A stretch of 64,000 nt of DNA, taken from contig JAEACG010000001.1 in NCBI GenBank assembly GCA_016401345.1, positions 1,240,001 to 1,304,000 of the forward strand, read 5' to 3'. Within the stretch, counting starts at the first letter, position 1, and each line of letters starts with the position of its first letter. Shown here piece after piece: positions 30,178 to 38,708 of the stretch. The notes beneath the pieces are model-generated. The model made no database searches and had not been told where the DNA came from. It was given only the letters and a program-made list of their open reading frames with translations. Both the position numbers and the translations under genes were made by a program. The DNA is from Fictibacillus nanhaiensis (GTDB lineage Bacteria; Bacillota; Bacilli; Bacillales; Fictibacillaceae).

Positions 30178-30190
30178 AAATTGTGGTGCA

Positions 30191-31303
30191 TCATGTAGTA
30201 GATGATGTCTGTTCTCTATTATTTTTCTTAATATGTTTTTTAATAAAAGTCATGATAAATAAAAGTGGAATATAACTGATGGCTAAATAAAAACCGATCT
30301 TGTTCGTATAGTTATTTAGCATGTTGATCTTCAAACGAGTGTCTAAGTAATAACAAGCAGCCAACGTGATCGCTAATAAAATGATCAGTGTGATATGCTG
30401 GCGGATGTTCAACATCAACTTGGCCACACGGCTCGAACACCAGATCGCCAGTGCAATATTTGGCAAAATCACTAAACACCACATCGAAACGAAAACAAAA
30501 TCAAATCGTTCCACGAATGAAACTTGAACGATTTTCACCATAGAAAGGGTTGCCCATATATTTCTAGACAACTGTTCTTCGCTAAAGAACGCAAATGAAA
30601 ACAAAGTGACTAGCAAATACATCATAAATGTAAAAAGATTAGCATGATGCGCAAATTTTTGAGACCGCTTTGCATTTTTAATAAACGGATAAAAAACAAG
30701 AAGTGTTTCAAAACCAAGATAACTCAGCATCATATTTTTCGTTGCAGATAAATAGTCTTTTACATTCTCATCAAAGACCGGCAGGAGATTAGAAAAATGA
30801 GTAAATTCCAATGGGTATACGAGTAACACGATCAAACCTAATGGAATGACAACTCCTAAAAAACAGATGCCCGCCACCGTTCGAAAACCAGACGAAACCA
30901 CATAGTACGTTAATATCAGGAAAACAGCAGCGATCTTCCATGTACTTATAGTGGGAAACATCCATACTTGTATGACTTCAATATACGTTCGTAAAACTGT
31001 AATCGACCAGAGCAGAAAATATAGAAGTAAAAATAGATTAAATAAGTTTCCAATTAAACCACCAAACAACGATTTATGAGTTGATACGATATCCCCATCG
31101 CCGTTATCGAGCACATAATAAATCATCCATATAAGAGCATGTACAAAAATGGCAGCTATGATGACTGATATCCAGGAATCATAGCCAGCGTATTTAGCGA
31201 TGATACGCTGATAGCCTAGCACCCCTACCCCTACTTGTTCAGAATGGACAAGAAAAAACACAAGAAAGGGAGAAACGAGAAAAGCTTCTTTAATTTTTTG
31301 CAT
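30191..31303 (-). CDS. GerAB-type endospore germination permease (orphan B subunit)
   Basis: 370 residues and about ten membrane segments, the standard size and layout of GerAB/GerBB/GerKB proteins of the amino acid-polyamine superfamily (spore germination family). Features: SPFLVFFLVHSEQVGVGVLGYQRIIAKYAG at the N-terminus and KNMMLSYLGFETLLVFYPFIK in the middle. B subunits hold the nutrient-binding site in the spore inner membrane receptor. No gerAA or gerAC gene is adjacent, which is unusual for a receptor operon. Confidence 0.88.
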   Translation of the reverse strand: MQKIKEAFLVSPFLVFFLVHSEQVGVGVLGYQRIIAKYAGYDSWISVIIAAIFVHALIWMIYYVLDNGDGDIVSTHKSLFGGLIGNLFNLFLLLYFLLWSITVLRTYIEVIQVWMFPTISTWKIAAVFLILTYYVVSSGFRTVAGICFLGVVIPLGLIVLLVYPLEFTHFSNLLPVFDENVKDYLSATKNMMLSYLGFETLLVFYPFIKNAKRSQKFAHHANLFTFMMYLLVTLFSFAFFSEEQLSRNIWATLSMVKIVQVSFVERFDFVFVSMWCLVILPNIALAIWCSSRVAKLMLNIRQHITLIILLAITLAACYYLDTRLKINMLNNYTNKIGFYLAISYIPLLFIMTFIKKHIKKNNREQTSSTT

Positions 31304-31387
31304 GACGATTCTCTTCCTCTCTTAGAAACAGCATTGAAATCTCGTTTTAGCATTCCCAAGAGTAAAGAGATTAACCCATAAATAACC

Positions 31388-31436
31388 AAAAAAGCTGACG
31401 CAAAATGTGGGAATACACCCTTTTTGCATCAGCTTT
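31388..31436 (-). terminator. Terminator of ktrAB
   Basis: AAAGCTGATGCAAAA and TTTTGCGTCAGCTTT pair with one mismatch, followed by a T-run on the minus strand. It lies directly past the ktrB stop. Confidence 0.93.
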
Positions 31437-31443
31437 CATTACT

Positions 31444-32796
31444 TTATCCAGTGAACACTTCACCGTCTGGATACCTAATATTATCTTTTGTTTGTTTAGC
31501 AAGACTGAACGCCAGTGTTAGCGGTCCTAATTTACCGAAAACCATTACCACACAGATCACAATTTTTCCGATGACTGTGAGATCTGGGGTCAGTCCCATA
31601 CTCAATCCAACTGTTCCAAATGCAGAAACGACTTCGAACACGATCACCATGAATGATACATCTTTCTGGACATATGTGATAATAAATAATGCGGCAAAGA
31701 TAAACAAAATAGAAATAGTTGTAATAGCAAGAGCTCTGTAAACAACAGCATTTCGAATGGTCCGCTTCATAACAACCGTATTTTCTTTCCCTTTTAAGAA
31801 AGCTGCAACCGTAAAAATAATAACTACAAACGTGGTCAGCTTTATCCCTCCACCAGTAGAGGTACTTCCTGCCCCAACAAACATTAAAAGAATCATCAAC
31901 AGAGACGTATCAGGATTTATGGCTGTCATATCAATCGAGTTAAAACCTGCTGTTCTCGGTGTTACACCTTGGAAATAAGAAGCCCAGAATTGCTCAGCAC
32001 CTGAAAGCATTCCAATGGTCTTAGGATTATTAAACTCAAATAAGTAGAAGAACAAGATTGCCACAATGTTAATAATCAAAGTAGACAACAACATCACTCT
32101 TGTATGAAGAGAAAGTTTTTTCCAGCTTCGGCTCACCCATATATCAACCAATACGGTAAACCCAATTCCCCCTGTTATAAACAGAAACGATATGACGATG
32201 TTCACCATCGGATCTCCTACATAGCCCGTTAGACCGTCAGACCACAACGAGAACCCAGCATTGTTGTATGCCGATATAACATGAAAGATGCTATAGTAAA
32301 TTCCTTTACTAACACCAAAGTCTGGAACAAGCCTTAGTGATAGAAAAAAGATGGCGATAATCTGGATGCTGATTGAAAATACAAACAGATTTCGAACTAA
32401 CCGGATTACCCCGCCTATAGAAGGCTGGTTGAGTGCTTCTTGCATCAGAACACGTTGTTTGATGGATATTTTCCTCCCCATCATAATAACGACTAATGAA
32501 GCAAATGACATGACCCCGAGTCCTCCGACTTGGATTAAGAACAAGATGACGATCTCACCAAAGAGTGTGAATGTTGAGCCAGGATCAACAGTAGCTAAGC
32601 CTGTTACTGTTGCTGCTGAAGTTGCAATAAAAAAAGCATCAACCCACGATAACGTTTTTTCATGGGCAATAGGAAGCTTTAACAAACACGTCCCAACGAA
32701 AATAAGAAATAAAAATAGTAACGCTAAAAACTGAGGAGGGTTCAATCTAATTGGGTTGTGCAAAAAACGTTTATGCTTTCTAACATGTAGTGCCAA
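31444..32796 (-). CDS. ktrB: Ktr potassium transporter membrane subunit
   Basis: 450 residues, TTG start after GAGGAAGTG. Four M1-P-M2 repeats: filter glycines in TVTGLATV, YNNAGFS, TPRTAGFNS and FGTVGLS. The gating loop GAGSTSTGGGIKLTT in M2C is present. KtrB dimers conduct K+ (Na+-dependent) and are gated by the cytosolic KtrA ring. Its TTG start lies 4 nt past the ktrA stop codon start, so the two are tightly coupled. Confidence 0.95.
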   Translation of the reverse strand: MALHVRKHKRFLHNPIRLNPPQFLALLFLFLIFVGTCLLKLPIAHEKTLSWVDAFFIATSAATVTGLATVDPGSTFTLFGEIVILFLIQVGGLGVMSFASLVVIMMGRKISIKQRVLMQEALNQPSIGGVIRLVRNLFVFSISIQIIAIFFLSLRLVPDFGVSKGIYYSIFHVISAYNNAGFSLWSDGLTGYVGDPMVNIVISFLFITGGIGFTVLVDIWVSRSWKKLSLHTRVMLLSTLIINIVAILFFYLFEFNNPKTIGMLSGAEQFWASYFQGVTPRTAGFNSIDMTAINPDTSLLMILLMFVGAGSTSTGGGIKLTTFVVIIFTVAAFLKGKENTVVMKRTIRNAVVYRALAITTISILFIFAALFIITYVQKDVSFMVIVFEVVSAFGTVGLSMGLTPDLTVIGKIVICVVMVFGKLGPLTLAFSLAKQTKDNIRYPDGEVFTG

Positions 32797-32799
32797 TGC

Positions 32800-33456
32800 T
32801 TACACTTCCTCATCCTCAAAACGATTTAGATCTTCGTTACGACCGATCACGACAAGAATATCCCCATATTGAAGAGATACATCAGCAATCGGTGAAACGA
32901 GTATCTCATCTCCGCGTTTGATTGCGACGATATTACATCCATAGCGTGCACGAACATCTAGATCTGTTAGCGTCCGATTCACTAGCTTATCCGTTACACC
33001 TATCTCAACAATACTGTGTTCATGCGATAGCTCAATAAAATCAATAATCTTTTCAGAAGATATGAGTTGAGCAACGCGAAGCGCCATATCACGCTCTGGG
33101 TGGATAATACGGTCTGCTCCTAGCTTTTCCAACACTTTATGATGATAGTCATTCTGTGCTTTTACCCATACTTTTTGAACGCCTGCTTCTTTTAAAAGTA
33201 AAGTAGTTAAGATACTTGCTTGGATGTCTTCACCGATCGAAACAATTACCTGTGTAAAATTTCGGATTCCTAAAGACTTCATTACGTTTTCATCCGTAGA
33301 GTTAGCTTGAACAGCTTGAGTAGCTATTGTTGCAAACTCATTTACTCTTTCCATATCTTTATCTATAGCTAGAACATCATAGCCCATCGTCGCAAATTCT
33401 CGACAGATGCTGCCTCCAAAACGTCCTAAACCAATTACTGCAAACTGTTTTTTCAT
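32800..33456 (-). CDS. ktrA: Ktr potassium transporter regulatory subunit
   Basis: 218 residues. N-terminal RCK Rossmann domain with VIGLGRFGGSIC and C-terminal RCK-C domain (about 135-218), where KtrA-type proteins bind c-di-AMP. ATP/ADP in the N-domain controls channel opening. The operon has a c-di-AMP riboswitch upstream, so the nucleotide would act at both RNA and protein level. Confidence 0.95.
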   Translation of the reverse strand: MKKQFAVIGLGRFGGSICREFATMGYDVLAIDKDMERVNEFATIATQAVQANSTDENVMKSLGIRNFTQVIVSIGEDIQASILTTLLLKEAGVQKVWVKAQNDYHHKVLEKLGADRIIHPERDMALRVAQLISSEKIIDFIELSHEHSIVEIGVTDKLVNRTLTDLDVRARYGCNIVAIKRGDEILVSPIADVSLQYGDILVVIGRNEDLNRFEDEEV

Positions 33457-33540
33457 TATGGTCTCCCCTTAAAATCCATGAAGTTTTTGCTTCGTTGTTC
33501 TCTAGCCTTGCTGGTCAAGAGGTATATAAATTTAAGTAAA

Positions 33541-33577
33541 AAAACGCAAAAAAAGACCACACAAAGAAGCGGGTCCG
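33541..33577 (-). terminator. Expression-platform terminator of the ktrAB riboswitch
   Basis: GACC and GGTC with a partly paired loop precede seven T (then a second run) between the riboswitch and ktrA. The stem is short as drawn by eye; extension into the aptamer 3' side is possible. Confidence 0.6.
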
Positions 33578-33593
33578 GTTTTCCACCAAATTG

Positions 33594-33746
33594 ACCTCTC
33601 CAGTGACATGACGCTTACGGGGTTAGCTGTCGGATTAGGGATTGGAGTATCCCTTTTTGCAAATAGAGCAAAATTCACCCCAAAAGATTGGTTCCCCCGT
33701 TTTACAGTAGTTTTCACCATAAAAATAACTGTAAATTCAGCGATCT
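33594..33746 (-). ncRNA. ydaO/yuaA (c-di-AMP) riboswitch upstream of ktrAB
   Basis: The minus strand shows the conserved blocks in order: ATCGCTGAAT, a small hairpin (TTTACAG/CTGTAAA), ACGGGGGAACCAAT, TTGGGGTGAAT, AAAAGGGATA, CCGACAGCTAACC, CCGTAAGCGT and GGAGAGG. This is the ydaO-yuaA class, which binds two c-di-AMP molecules and turns genes off. In B. subtilis the same class controls ktrAB. The reading frame across it (33532-33720) is not a gene. Confidence 0.95.
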
Positions 33747-33830
33747 AAAGCCTGCTAAATTTTGAATTACATATACTGTAATCCTCTATCTTTTAAAAGT
33801 CAATCCATTTTTTTAGTGTTAACAAATACT

Positions 33831-34613
33831 TTACATTTTACCTGAAAATTGAAGGATCAATACTACTATTCCAATCAACCAAACATAGACAGCAAATCCT
33901 TTTAACGTACCGGTTTGAAGGAGTTTGATCATCCACTTTACCGCCACATATCCAAATAGAGCCGATGCTAAAGTACCGACCAATAGGGCTGAATAAGAGA
34001 TAGGTGGATGTCCACCAGTAAATAAATCTTTTGACTGCAATACTACTCCTCCTGCGATAGATGGTATGGATAATAAAAAAGAAAAATAGGCCGCTGCTTT
34101 TTTATCGATCTTGCAAAAGAGCGCTGCTGCAATCGTTAGTCCCGATCGTGAAATAGCAGGAAGAATAGCCGCACCTTGAAACGTACCGATTATAAGTGCA
34201 TCCCGTATTGTGATATCTTCAATCCCTTTATATCCATTTCGCTTATAAGAATCCGCCCACCAAAGCAATAAACCTGTAATCAAGAACTCCCAGCCAACCG
34301 TGACCCCGGTTTTTGAGATCTCTTCAAAAAAATCTTTAAATGCTAGTCCTATAACAGCGGTTGGAATCGTTCCAGCGATAAGCAGAACTCCCGTTTTGCT
34401 GAGTGGTCTTTTTATAACTTCTAAGATTTCTCTCCAATAAACCGTCATCACAGCAATAAGTGTTCCTATATGAAGCATGCTATCAAGAAACAACCCGGCT
34501 TCTTCTAGCTGAAACACTTGCCTGCCTAGAAGGAGGTGTCCTGTAGAACTGACAGGCAAAAATTCTGTTATCCCTTGTACAATGCCTAATATTAAGGCCT
34601 CGAGCCAATCCAT
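33831..34613 (-). CDS. uppP: Undecaprenyl-diphosphatase (BacA type)
   Basis: 260 residues, eight or so membrane segments. The two signatures are GIVQGITEFLPVSSTGH (10-26, with Glu17 and His26) and PAISRSG (152-158, with the catalytic Arg). It dephosphorylates undecaprenyl pyrophosphate to recycle the lipid carrier for wall synthesis and confers bacitracin tolerance. The Shine-Dalgarno sequence (GAGGGGG) is inside the 3' arm of a terminator-like hairpin (see 34614-34664). Confidence 0.95.
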   Translation of the reverse strand: MDWLEALILGIVQGITEFLPVSSTGHLLLGRQVFQLEEAGLFLDSMLHIGTLIAVMTVYWREILEVIKRPLSKTGVLLIAGTIPTAVIGLAFKDFFEEISKTGVTVGWEFLITGLLLWWADSYKRNGYKGIEDITIRDALIIGTFQGAAILPAISRSGLTIAAALFCKIDKKAAAYFSFLLSIPSIAGGVVLQSKDLFTGGHPPISYSALLVGTLASALFGYVAVKWMIKLLQTGTLKGFAVYVWLIGIVVLILQFSGKM

Positions 34614-34664
34614 AAAAAAACCCCCTCAACTTTCATGGTCTCGTACAACCTATTCCTGAGGAGG
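34614..34664 (-). terminator. Terminator/attenuator-like hairpin overlapping the uppP ribosome site
   Basis: On the minus strand CCTCCTCA (34657-34664) pairs with TGAGGGGG (34621-34628), 8 bp with one U-G, then seven T (34614-34620) and immediately the uppP ATG. The 3' arm contains the uppP Shine-Dalgarno sequence. It may simply end cls transcription, or may attenuate uppP. Confidence 0.75.
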
Positions 34665-34720
34665 ATTTTCTATTCTAGTTTTTTGATAACAATTTAGTGT
34701 TACTTAACGAGCATTTGTGA

Positions 34721-36223
34721 TTAAAGCACACCTGAGAAGAGACGAGCAAACGATTCCTTTGTTCGTTCCCACAAACCTCTTTTGTAAAACTCTACGGGTT
34801 TCACTTTTATAGATTCCACCATGTCTTCTTCATATTGCTCTACAAGATCTGAGACAGATGATGTATTTAGCAAGAATACGTTCACTTCGAAGTTAAGGTG
34901 AAAACTTCTCATATCCATATTAGCTGTACCGATCGAAGCAGTATCACCATCAATAATGATTACTTTTTGATGCAGAAATCCTTTTTTGTAGGAATAGATC
35001 TCTATTCCAGAACGCAGAAGCTCTGGAAAATAAGAGCGCGTTGCATATTGCGTCAAGAATCCATCATTAATCTCAGGAACCAACAATCGGACCTGGACAC
35101 CTTTTTTTGCTGCCACTCTTAAAGCCGTTCGAATCGCTTCATTAGGAACAAAATATGGTGTTGCGATCCAGATTGATTTCTCTGCACATGAGATCAAAGA
35201 ATAGAATAGATCACTCATGATTCCAAGCTGAGTATCAGGACCACTTGCCACCACATGAACAGTACCATCCCCTTCAGCGGGGTATGCTCTTGTAAGATGA
35301 TTATCTTCTAAGAGATCTTCTCCACAAACATATTCCCAATCCATTAAAAATATGGCATGAAGAACTTGAACAGCTTCTCCTTCCATAACCATATGTGTAT
35401 CACGCCAAAAACCAATCTCCGGATCTTCTCCTAAATACTCAACGCCTACATTCAAGCCTCCTACAAACCCAACCTTCCCATCAATAATAATAATTTTACG
35501 ATGATTTCTGAAATTAAGCTTTTGATTGAAAAAGCCATATCGAACAGGTAAGAAGGCTTCAACGAGAATTCCTGCTTTTTTCATTCTGTCGATATCATAT
35601 TGCTGAAGAGACAGACTTCCTATCCCATCAAACAAAAATCTAACTTTCACGCCTTCATTCGCTTTTTTTATTAAAAGGTCAATAATGTCTTTGCCAAGGC
35701 GATCTGAACGGAAGATATAATACTGAATATGTATATACTCCTTGGCTTCTTCCAGCCTTGCAAAAATTTCAGGAAACGTCTCTTGACCATTCTTTAAAAT
35801 TTTCGAACTCGTTTTTCTGTTCAAACGCGTAAGTGTGATGTGATGAGCGTGCGTTGCAAAGCACTGCTGATGTCTTTTTAAATCACTAAAGTCCGGCTTT
35901 TCTTCTTGTTTAGATACTCTGATCCACTCGTCTCTGTCTTTTTTTCGTTTCGATTTAAAAAGATGGCCTTTTAAATAAAGCTGTCCAGAATACAGGTAGA
36001 ACATATATCCGATAAACGGAAACAGAATTAATACATAAATCCAAAGAAGCGTATGTTGAGCTGTTCTGTTCTCGAGCATTAACGAATAAATCGTATACAG
36101 AATAACTGCGATGTACAGGAGCCCAAATACTGTTTTGATGATCACATATCCTTCTGCAAAGAAAACGATGTATAAACAGACAAGTAACAATAGTGTGAGG
36201 AAAAATTCCCATATTCGTTTCAT
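34721..36223 (-). CDS. cls: Cardiolipin synthase
   Basis: 500 residues. Two N-terminal membrane segments (PLDc_N), then two phospholipase D motifs: NHRKIIIIDG (His241, Lys243, Asp248) and HQKVIIIDG (His418, Lys420, Asp425). It condenses two phosphatidylglycerol molecules to cardiolipin plus glycerol at the membrane. Full length for ClsA. Upstream of uppP on the same strand, separated by the hairpin at 34614-34664. Confidence 0.95.
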   Translation of the reverse strand: MKRIWEFFLTLLLLVCLYIVFFAEGYVIIKTVFGLLYIAVILYTIYSLMLENRTAQHTLLWIYVLILFPFIGYMFYLYSGQLYLKGHLFKSKRKKDRDEWIRVSKQEEKPDFSDLKRHQQCFATHAHHITLTRLNRKTSSKILKNGQETFPEIFARLEEAKEYIHIQYYIFRSDRLGKDIIDLLIKKANEGVKVRFLFDGIGSLSLQQYDIDRMKKAGILVEAFLPVRYGFFNQKLNFRNHRKIIIIDGKVGFVGGLNVGVEYLGEDPEIGFWRDTHMVMEGEAVQVLHAIFLMDWEYVCGEDLLEDNHLTRAYPAEGDGTVHVVASGPDTQLGIMSDLFYSLISCAEKSIWIATPYFVPNEAIRTALRVAAKKGVQVRLLVPEINDGFLTQYATRSYFPELLRSGIEIYSYKKGFLHQKVIIIDGDTASIGTANMDMRSFHLNFEVNVFLLNTSSVSDLVEQYEEDMVESIKVKPVEFYKRGLWERTKESFARLFSGVL

Positions 36224-36455
36224 GCACGTGCTCCTTTTTTACCAATCTTCTCTTTCTCTCTTTATTCCCTTCCCCATGTAATTAAAACAAAGGGCTCTTC
36301 TCTTTTTATACCATTTTTTCTTAGGGTTTGCAGAAATTACGACTGTTATGAAATTAGGTATTGTTTCAATCATTCGAAACGGTTTTTTTGTGTACGCATT
36401 GGGTTGATAGACAGACGCTTCGGAAATTTGCGTGGCCGATCGGTGGTGAATTTTG
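36224..36455. other. Spacer upstream of cls, no gene seen
   Basis: The 569-bp spacer between spoIIP and cls starts here. It should hold the cls promoter on the minus strand, which I could not place. The rest of the spacer is taken up by two repeat arrays and the spoIIP terminator. A reading frame at 36404-36658 is built from the repeats and lacks a ribosome site. Confidence 0.5.
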
Positions 36456-36540
36456 AATCGGACAGATTATTGGCTGGATCGGACAGATTATGTGACCAAT
36501 CCGACAGATTAATCTTCAAATCGGACGGATTCACTAGTCA
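36456..36540. repeat. 21-bp tandem array, family TAATCTGTCCGAT (inverted, four units)
   Basis: GACAGATTA anchors at 36461, 36482, 36503 and (variant GACGGATT) 36524, exactly 21 bp apart. Read on the minus strand the unit is TAATCTGTCCGAT, as in the array at 16035-16160; 15 bases, TAATCTGTCCGATTC, are identical between the two sites. Confidence 0.9.
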
Positions 36541-36600
36541 ATTTGAAAAAATACCGTCATTAACAAAACGGCGCCCATGCATAGACTCCTCTATAGCACT

Positions 36601-36726
36601 TACTGTCGACTTTGACGAAAATACTGTCCACTTTTTAAGTTTTACTGTCCACTTCTGATGATTTACTGTCCACTTTTGTAAGTTTACTGTCCACTCTGCT
36701 ATTTTTACTGTCCACTTTAATTTTCC
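36601..36726. repeat. 21-bp tandem array, family TTTACTGTCCACTT (six units)
   Basis: TACTGTC anchors at 36601, 36622, 36643, 36664, 36685 and 36706, exactly 21 bp apart. ACTGTCCACTT is nearly invariant (first unit ACTGTCGACTT); the remaining bases vary. It lies 60 bp from the previous array, which has a different unit. It ends about 20 bp before the spoIIP terminator. Confidence 0.92.
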
Positions 36727-36744
36727 TCAAAAATAGAAACACAT

Positions 36745-36779
36745 AAAAAAGCTCCAGAGGTTATCACCACCTCTAGAGC
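36745..36779 (-). terminator. Terminator of spoIIP
   Basis: GCTCTAGAGGT and ACCTCTGGAGC pair (one mismatch) and are followed by six T on the minus strand. Confidence 0.93.
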
Positions 36780-36792
36780 CAGTCAACATTCT

Positions 36793-37944
36793 TTATTCAG
36801 CTTTCGCTCCATTTTCTTTCCAGTAGTACTCTGCCACCGCATCTGCCACCGCTTCTGCACTTCTATACAGCTCGTCCATGTTGTTATCCACTCCGCCAAA
36901 TTCAATAAGCAAAGCATGGTCAGAAAGGTCTTGATTATAAACACCATTTCCCTGAGTCTTGTTTTTTCCAATAACTCCACGACTTAAACCAGGGTATTTT
37001 TTATCTAAGATCGCGTTGATCTCTTGTGCTGCTTTTTGGTTCTTCTCAAAATTAGGATTCGCTTTACCGATAACGAATAAAGTACGCGCATAGGACTTAC
37101 CATTAATTTGTGTTGTTGTAGACTTTCCTCTCATAGAATCTCGATGCAGATCAAAGATTAAATCAATATCATTGTTGCTCGCCATCGCACTTTCAACTAG
37201 TGTACGTGACATCGGATAACTCTTTCGATAGTCTGTGTTATTTTTCCTCAAAAGCTCCGTCATATTTGTCATATCGACGGATGTACCGATTCCTCTCGCC
37301 TCTAATTCTTCCCCTAGCTTTTTCCCTACCATCGTGATGTTTACTTTAGAATGAATAGCATGATCAGGATTTGTTACTCCTTTTAGGTGAGGTAAGAACG
37401 ATTCCCAACTGTGCGAGTGATAGATATAAGCGATTTTCTTTCCACTCGTTGTTTGACCTGGTGGGTTCTCTGAATCAGATGGATCTGGATCTTCTAACCG
37501 CTCGATATCTTGAACTTCCGCTTCCTCACCACTTAATAGAAGTTCCATCGGTGGTGGTGACTCATACGCTAAGTTTGTATAATCCGTTCCTTCCCCAGCA
37601 ACAATGATTGTTGAATCATAGAGCGCAAAGCCAGGAAGTTCGTTTCCTAACAAACTTCGGATATCACCAGGTTTGATGCTTGTTGTTAATTCGAACAATA
37701 CACTAGATAACGCAGGCGGTTCACTTTCTTTTGGAAGCTCTTGCGTGAAATATCGGTTTTCCCAACCTATGAAATAGACAAGTGCTTCTCCAGAAAATTC
37801 CGTTAACCACTTATGCATGGTTGATGAACTCAATCGATATTTGTGTTCAAAGGATGTGATGAAGCTAGTGGCAACGACGATAAATAGCATGGCTCCAGCA
37901 AGTAATAATGGTAAACGCTTCATATTCAATTGCGGGGTGAACAT
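36793..37944 (-). CDS. spoIIP: Stage II sporulation protein P
   Basis: 383 residues from the ATG at 37942-37944 (GTGGAGGG upstream). N-terminal membrane anchor (LPLLLAGAMLFIVVATSFITSF), a variable acidic linker, then the amidase/endopeptidase domain with the zinc-site motif HSHSWES (176-182) and LIEFGGVDNN near the end. SpoIIP strips stem peptides and cleaves wall glycopeptide during engulfment, with SpoIID and SpoIIM. In many Bacilli gpr precedes spoIIP; it is not adjacent here. Sigma-E control is expected, but I did not find a clear promoter. Confidence 0.95.
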   Translation of the reverse strand: MFTPQLNMKRLPLLLAGAMLFIVVATSFITSFEHKYRLSSSTMHKWLTEFSGEALVYFIGWENRYFTQELPKESEPPALSSVLFELTTSIKPGDIRSLLGNELPGFALYDSTIIVAGEGTDYTNLAYESPPPMELLLSGEEAEVQDIERLEDPDPSDSENPPGQTTSGKKIAYIYHSHSWESFLPHLKGVTNPDHAIHSKVNITMVGKKLGEELEARGIGTSVDMTNMTELLRKNNTDYRKSYPMSRTLVESAMASNNDIDLIFDLHRDSMRGKSTTTQINGKSYARTLFVIGKANPNFEKNQKAAQEINAILDKKYPGLSRGVIGKNKTQGNGVYNQDLSDHALLIEFGGVDNNMDELYRSAEAVADAVAEYYWKENGAKAE

Positions 37945-38118
37945 GTATAGCCCTCCACTTCTGTTAACGTTTCTATCACATCCTATGCAGCTAATCATTT
38001 AAATAGAATCCAATCTATGAAAAAATAATAGAGACTTATCTTCGTTTGCTTACTAATGCTCTTTTTCTGAAGGTTTGTTTAGGAGTGACTCTTTAGGAAG
38101 GAATCGAGGTCTGTCCAT

Positions 38119-38147
38119 AAAAAAAAACCAGTTCTTCAACTGGTTTG
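38119..38147 (-). terminator. Terminator overlapping the MarR gene 3' end
   Basis: AAACCAGTT and AACTGGTTT form a 9-bp stem followed by T-rich sequence on the minus strand; the stop codon at 38136 lies within the hairpin. Confidence 0.88.
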
Positions 38148-38603
38148 TGTTGTAAGGACGATCTCATCTTGGTTTGAATGATTTCCGCTAGCAAGCTTTT
38201 CATAAATATCAATAAAAATACCTAATTCCTCTGGAGATAAGTGATTCAGATAGCTACTTATGGAATCAACTCTCTCATTTTCAGCCTCTCTTAAAATTTC
38301 GTGTCCATCGTCAGTAATCTCTAAATAAACAATACGACGGTCAAGATCACTACGGTAACGACTTACAAATCCGCGCTTGTACAAACGATCCGCACCAACA
38401 GTTATCGCACTCGGTTTTACACCCATATAGTCAGCCAATTTTGAAACGGTCCATTTATTTCTGATACACAACGTCTTCAAAAGTACAAACTGTGTTTTCG
38501 TTAACTCCTTTTCTATAGCAATCTCCGGGTGTAAACGCTTTGACACAATGTAGTGCACTTTCTCCAATCTCTCCACATAGGACTTCAAATCCTTATTCCC
38601 CAT
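38136..38603 (-). CDS. MarR-family transcriptional regulator
   Basis: 155 residues, winged helix of MarR type: VSKLADYMGVKPSAITVGADRLYKRGFVSRYRSDLDRRIVYLEITDDG is the recognition helix and wing. It is divergent from a winged-helix/MFS operon and separated by about 170 bp, so it may control itself, that operon, or both. A short palindrome AGTATTATACT (38637-38647) overlaps its likely -10 region. Effector unknown. Confidence 0.9.
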   Translation of the reverse strand: MGNKDLKSYVERLEKVHYIVSKRLHPEIAIEKELTKTQFVLLKTLCIRNKWTVSKLADYMGVKPSAITVGADRLYKRGFVSRYRSDLDRRIVYLEITDDGHEILREAENERVDSISSYLNHLSPEELGIFIDIYEKLASGNHSNQDEIVLTTQTS

Positions 38604-38708
38604 ACTATGAACCTCCAGCCTCTAAGTTGTAATGCGAGTATTATACTAACATTATACAAGAATTTTCATAACATTTGAACTATTATTTACAAATAATGTG
38701 TAAAAGAG

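Noticed and set aside
33532-33720. 62-residue minus-strand frame upstream of ktrA
   Set aside because: It lies across the ydaO riboswitch and its terminator; no ribosome site and no plausible protein.
36404-36658. 84-residue frame with SDRLxxx and TVHFxxx heptapeptide repeats
   Set aside because: It is produced by the 21-bp arrays (21 is a multiple of 3, so one frame stays open). There is no ribosome site and it crosses two unrelated arrays.
37945-38060. Sigma-E promoter for spoIIP
   Set aside because: CATAGGAT resembles a -10 box (6 of 8) but no acceptable -35 box lies at the right distance.
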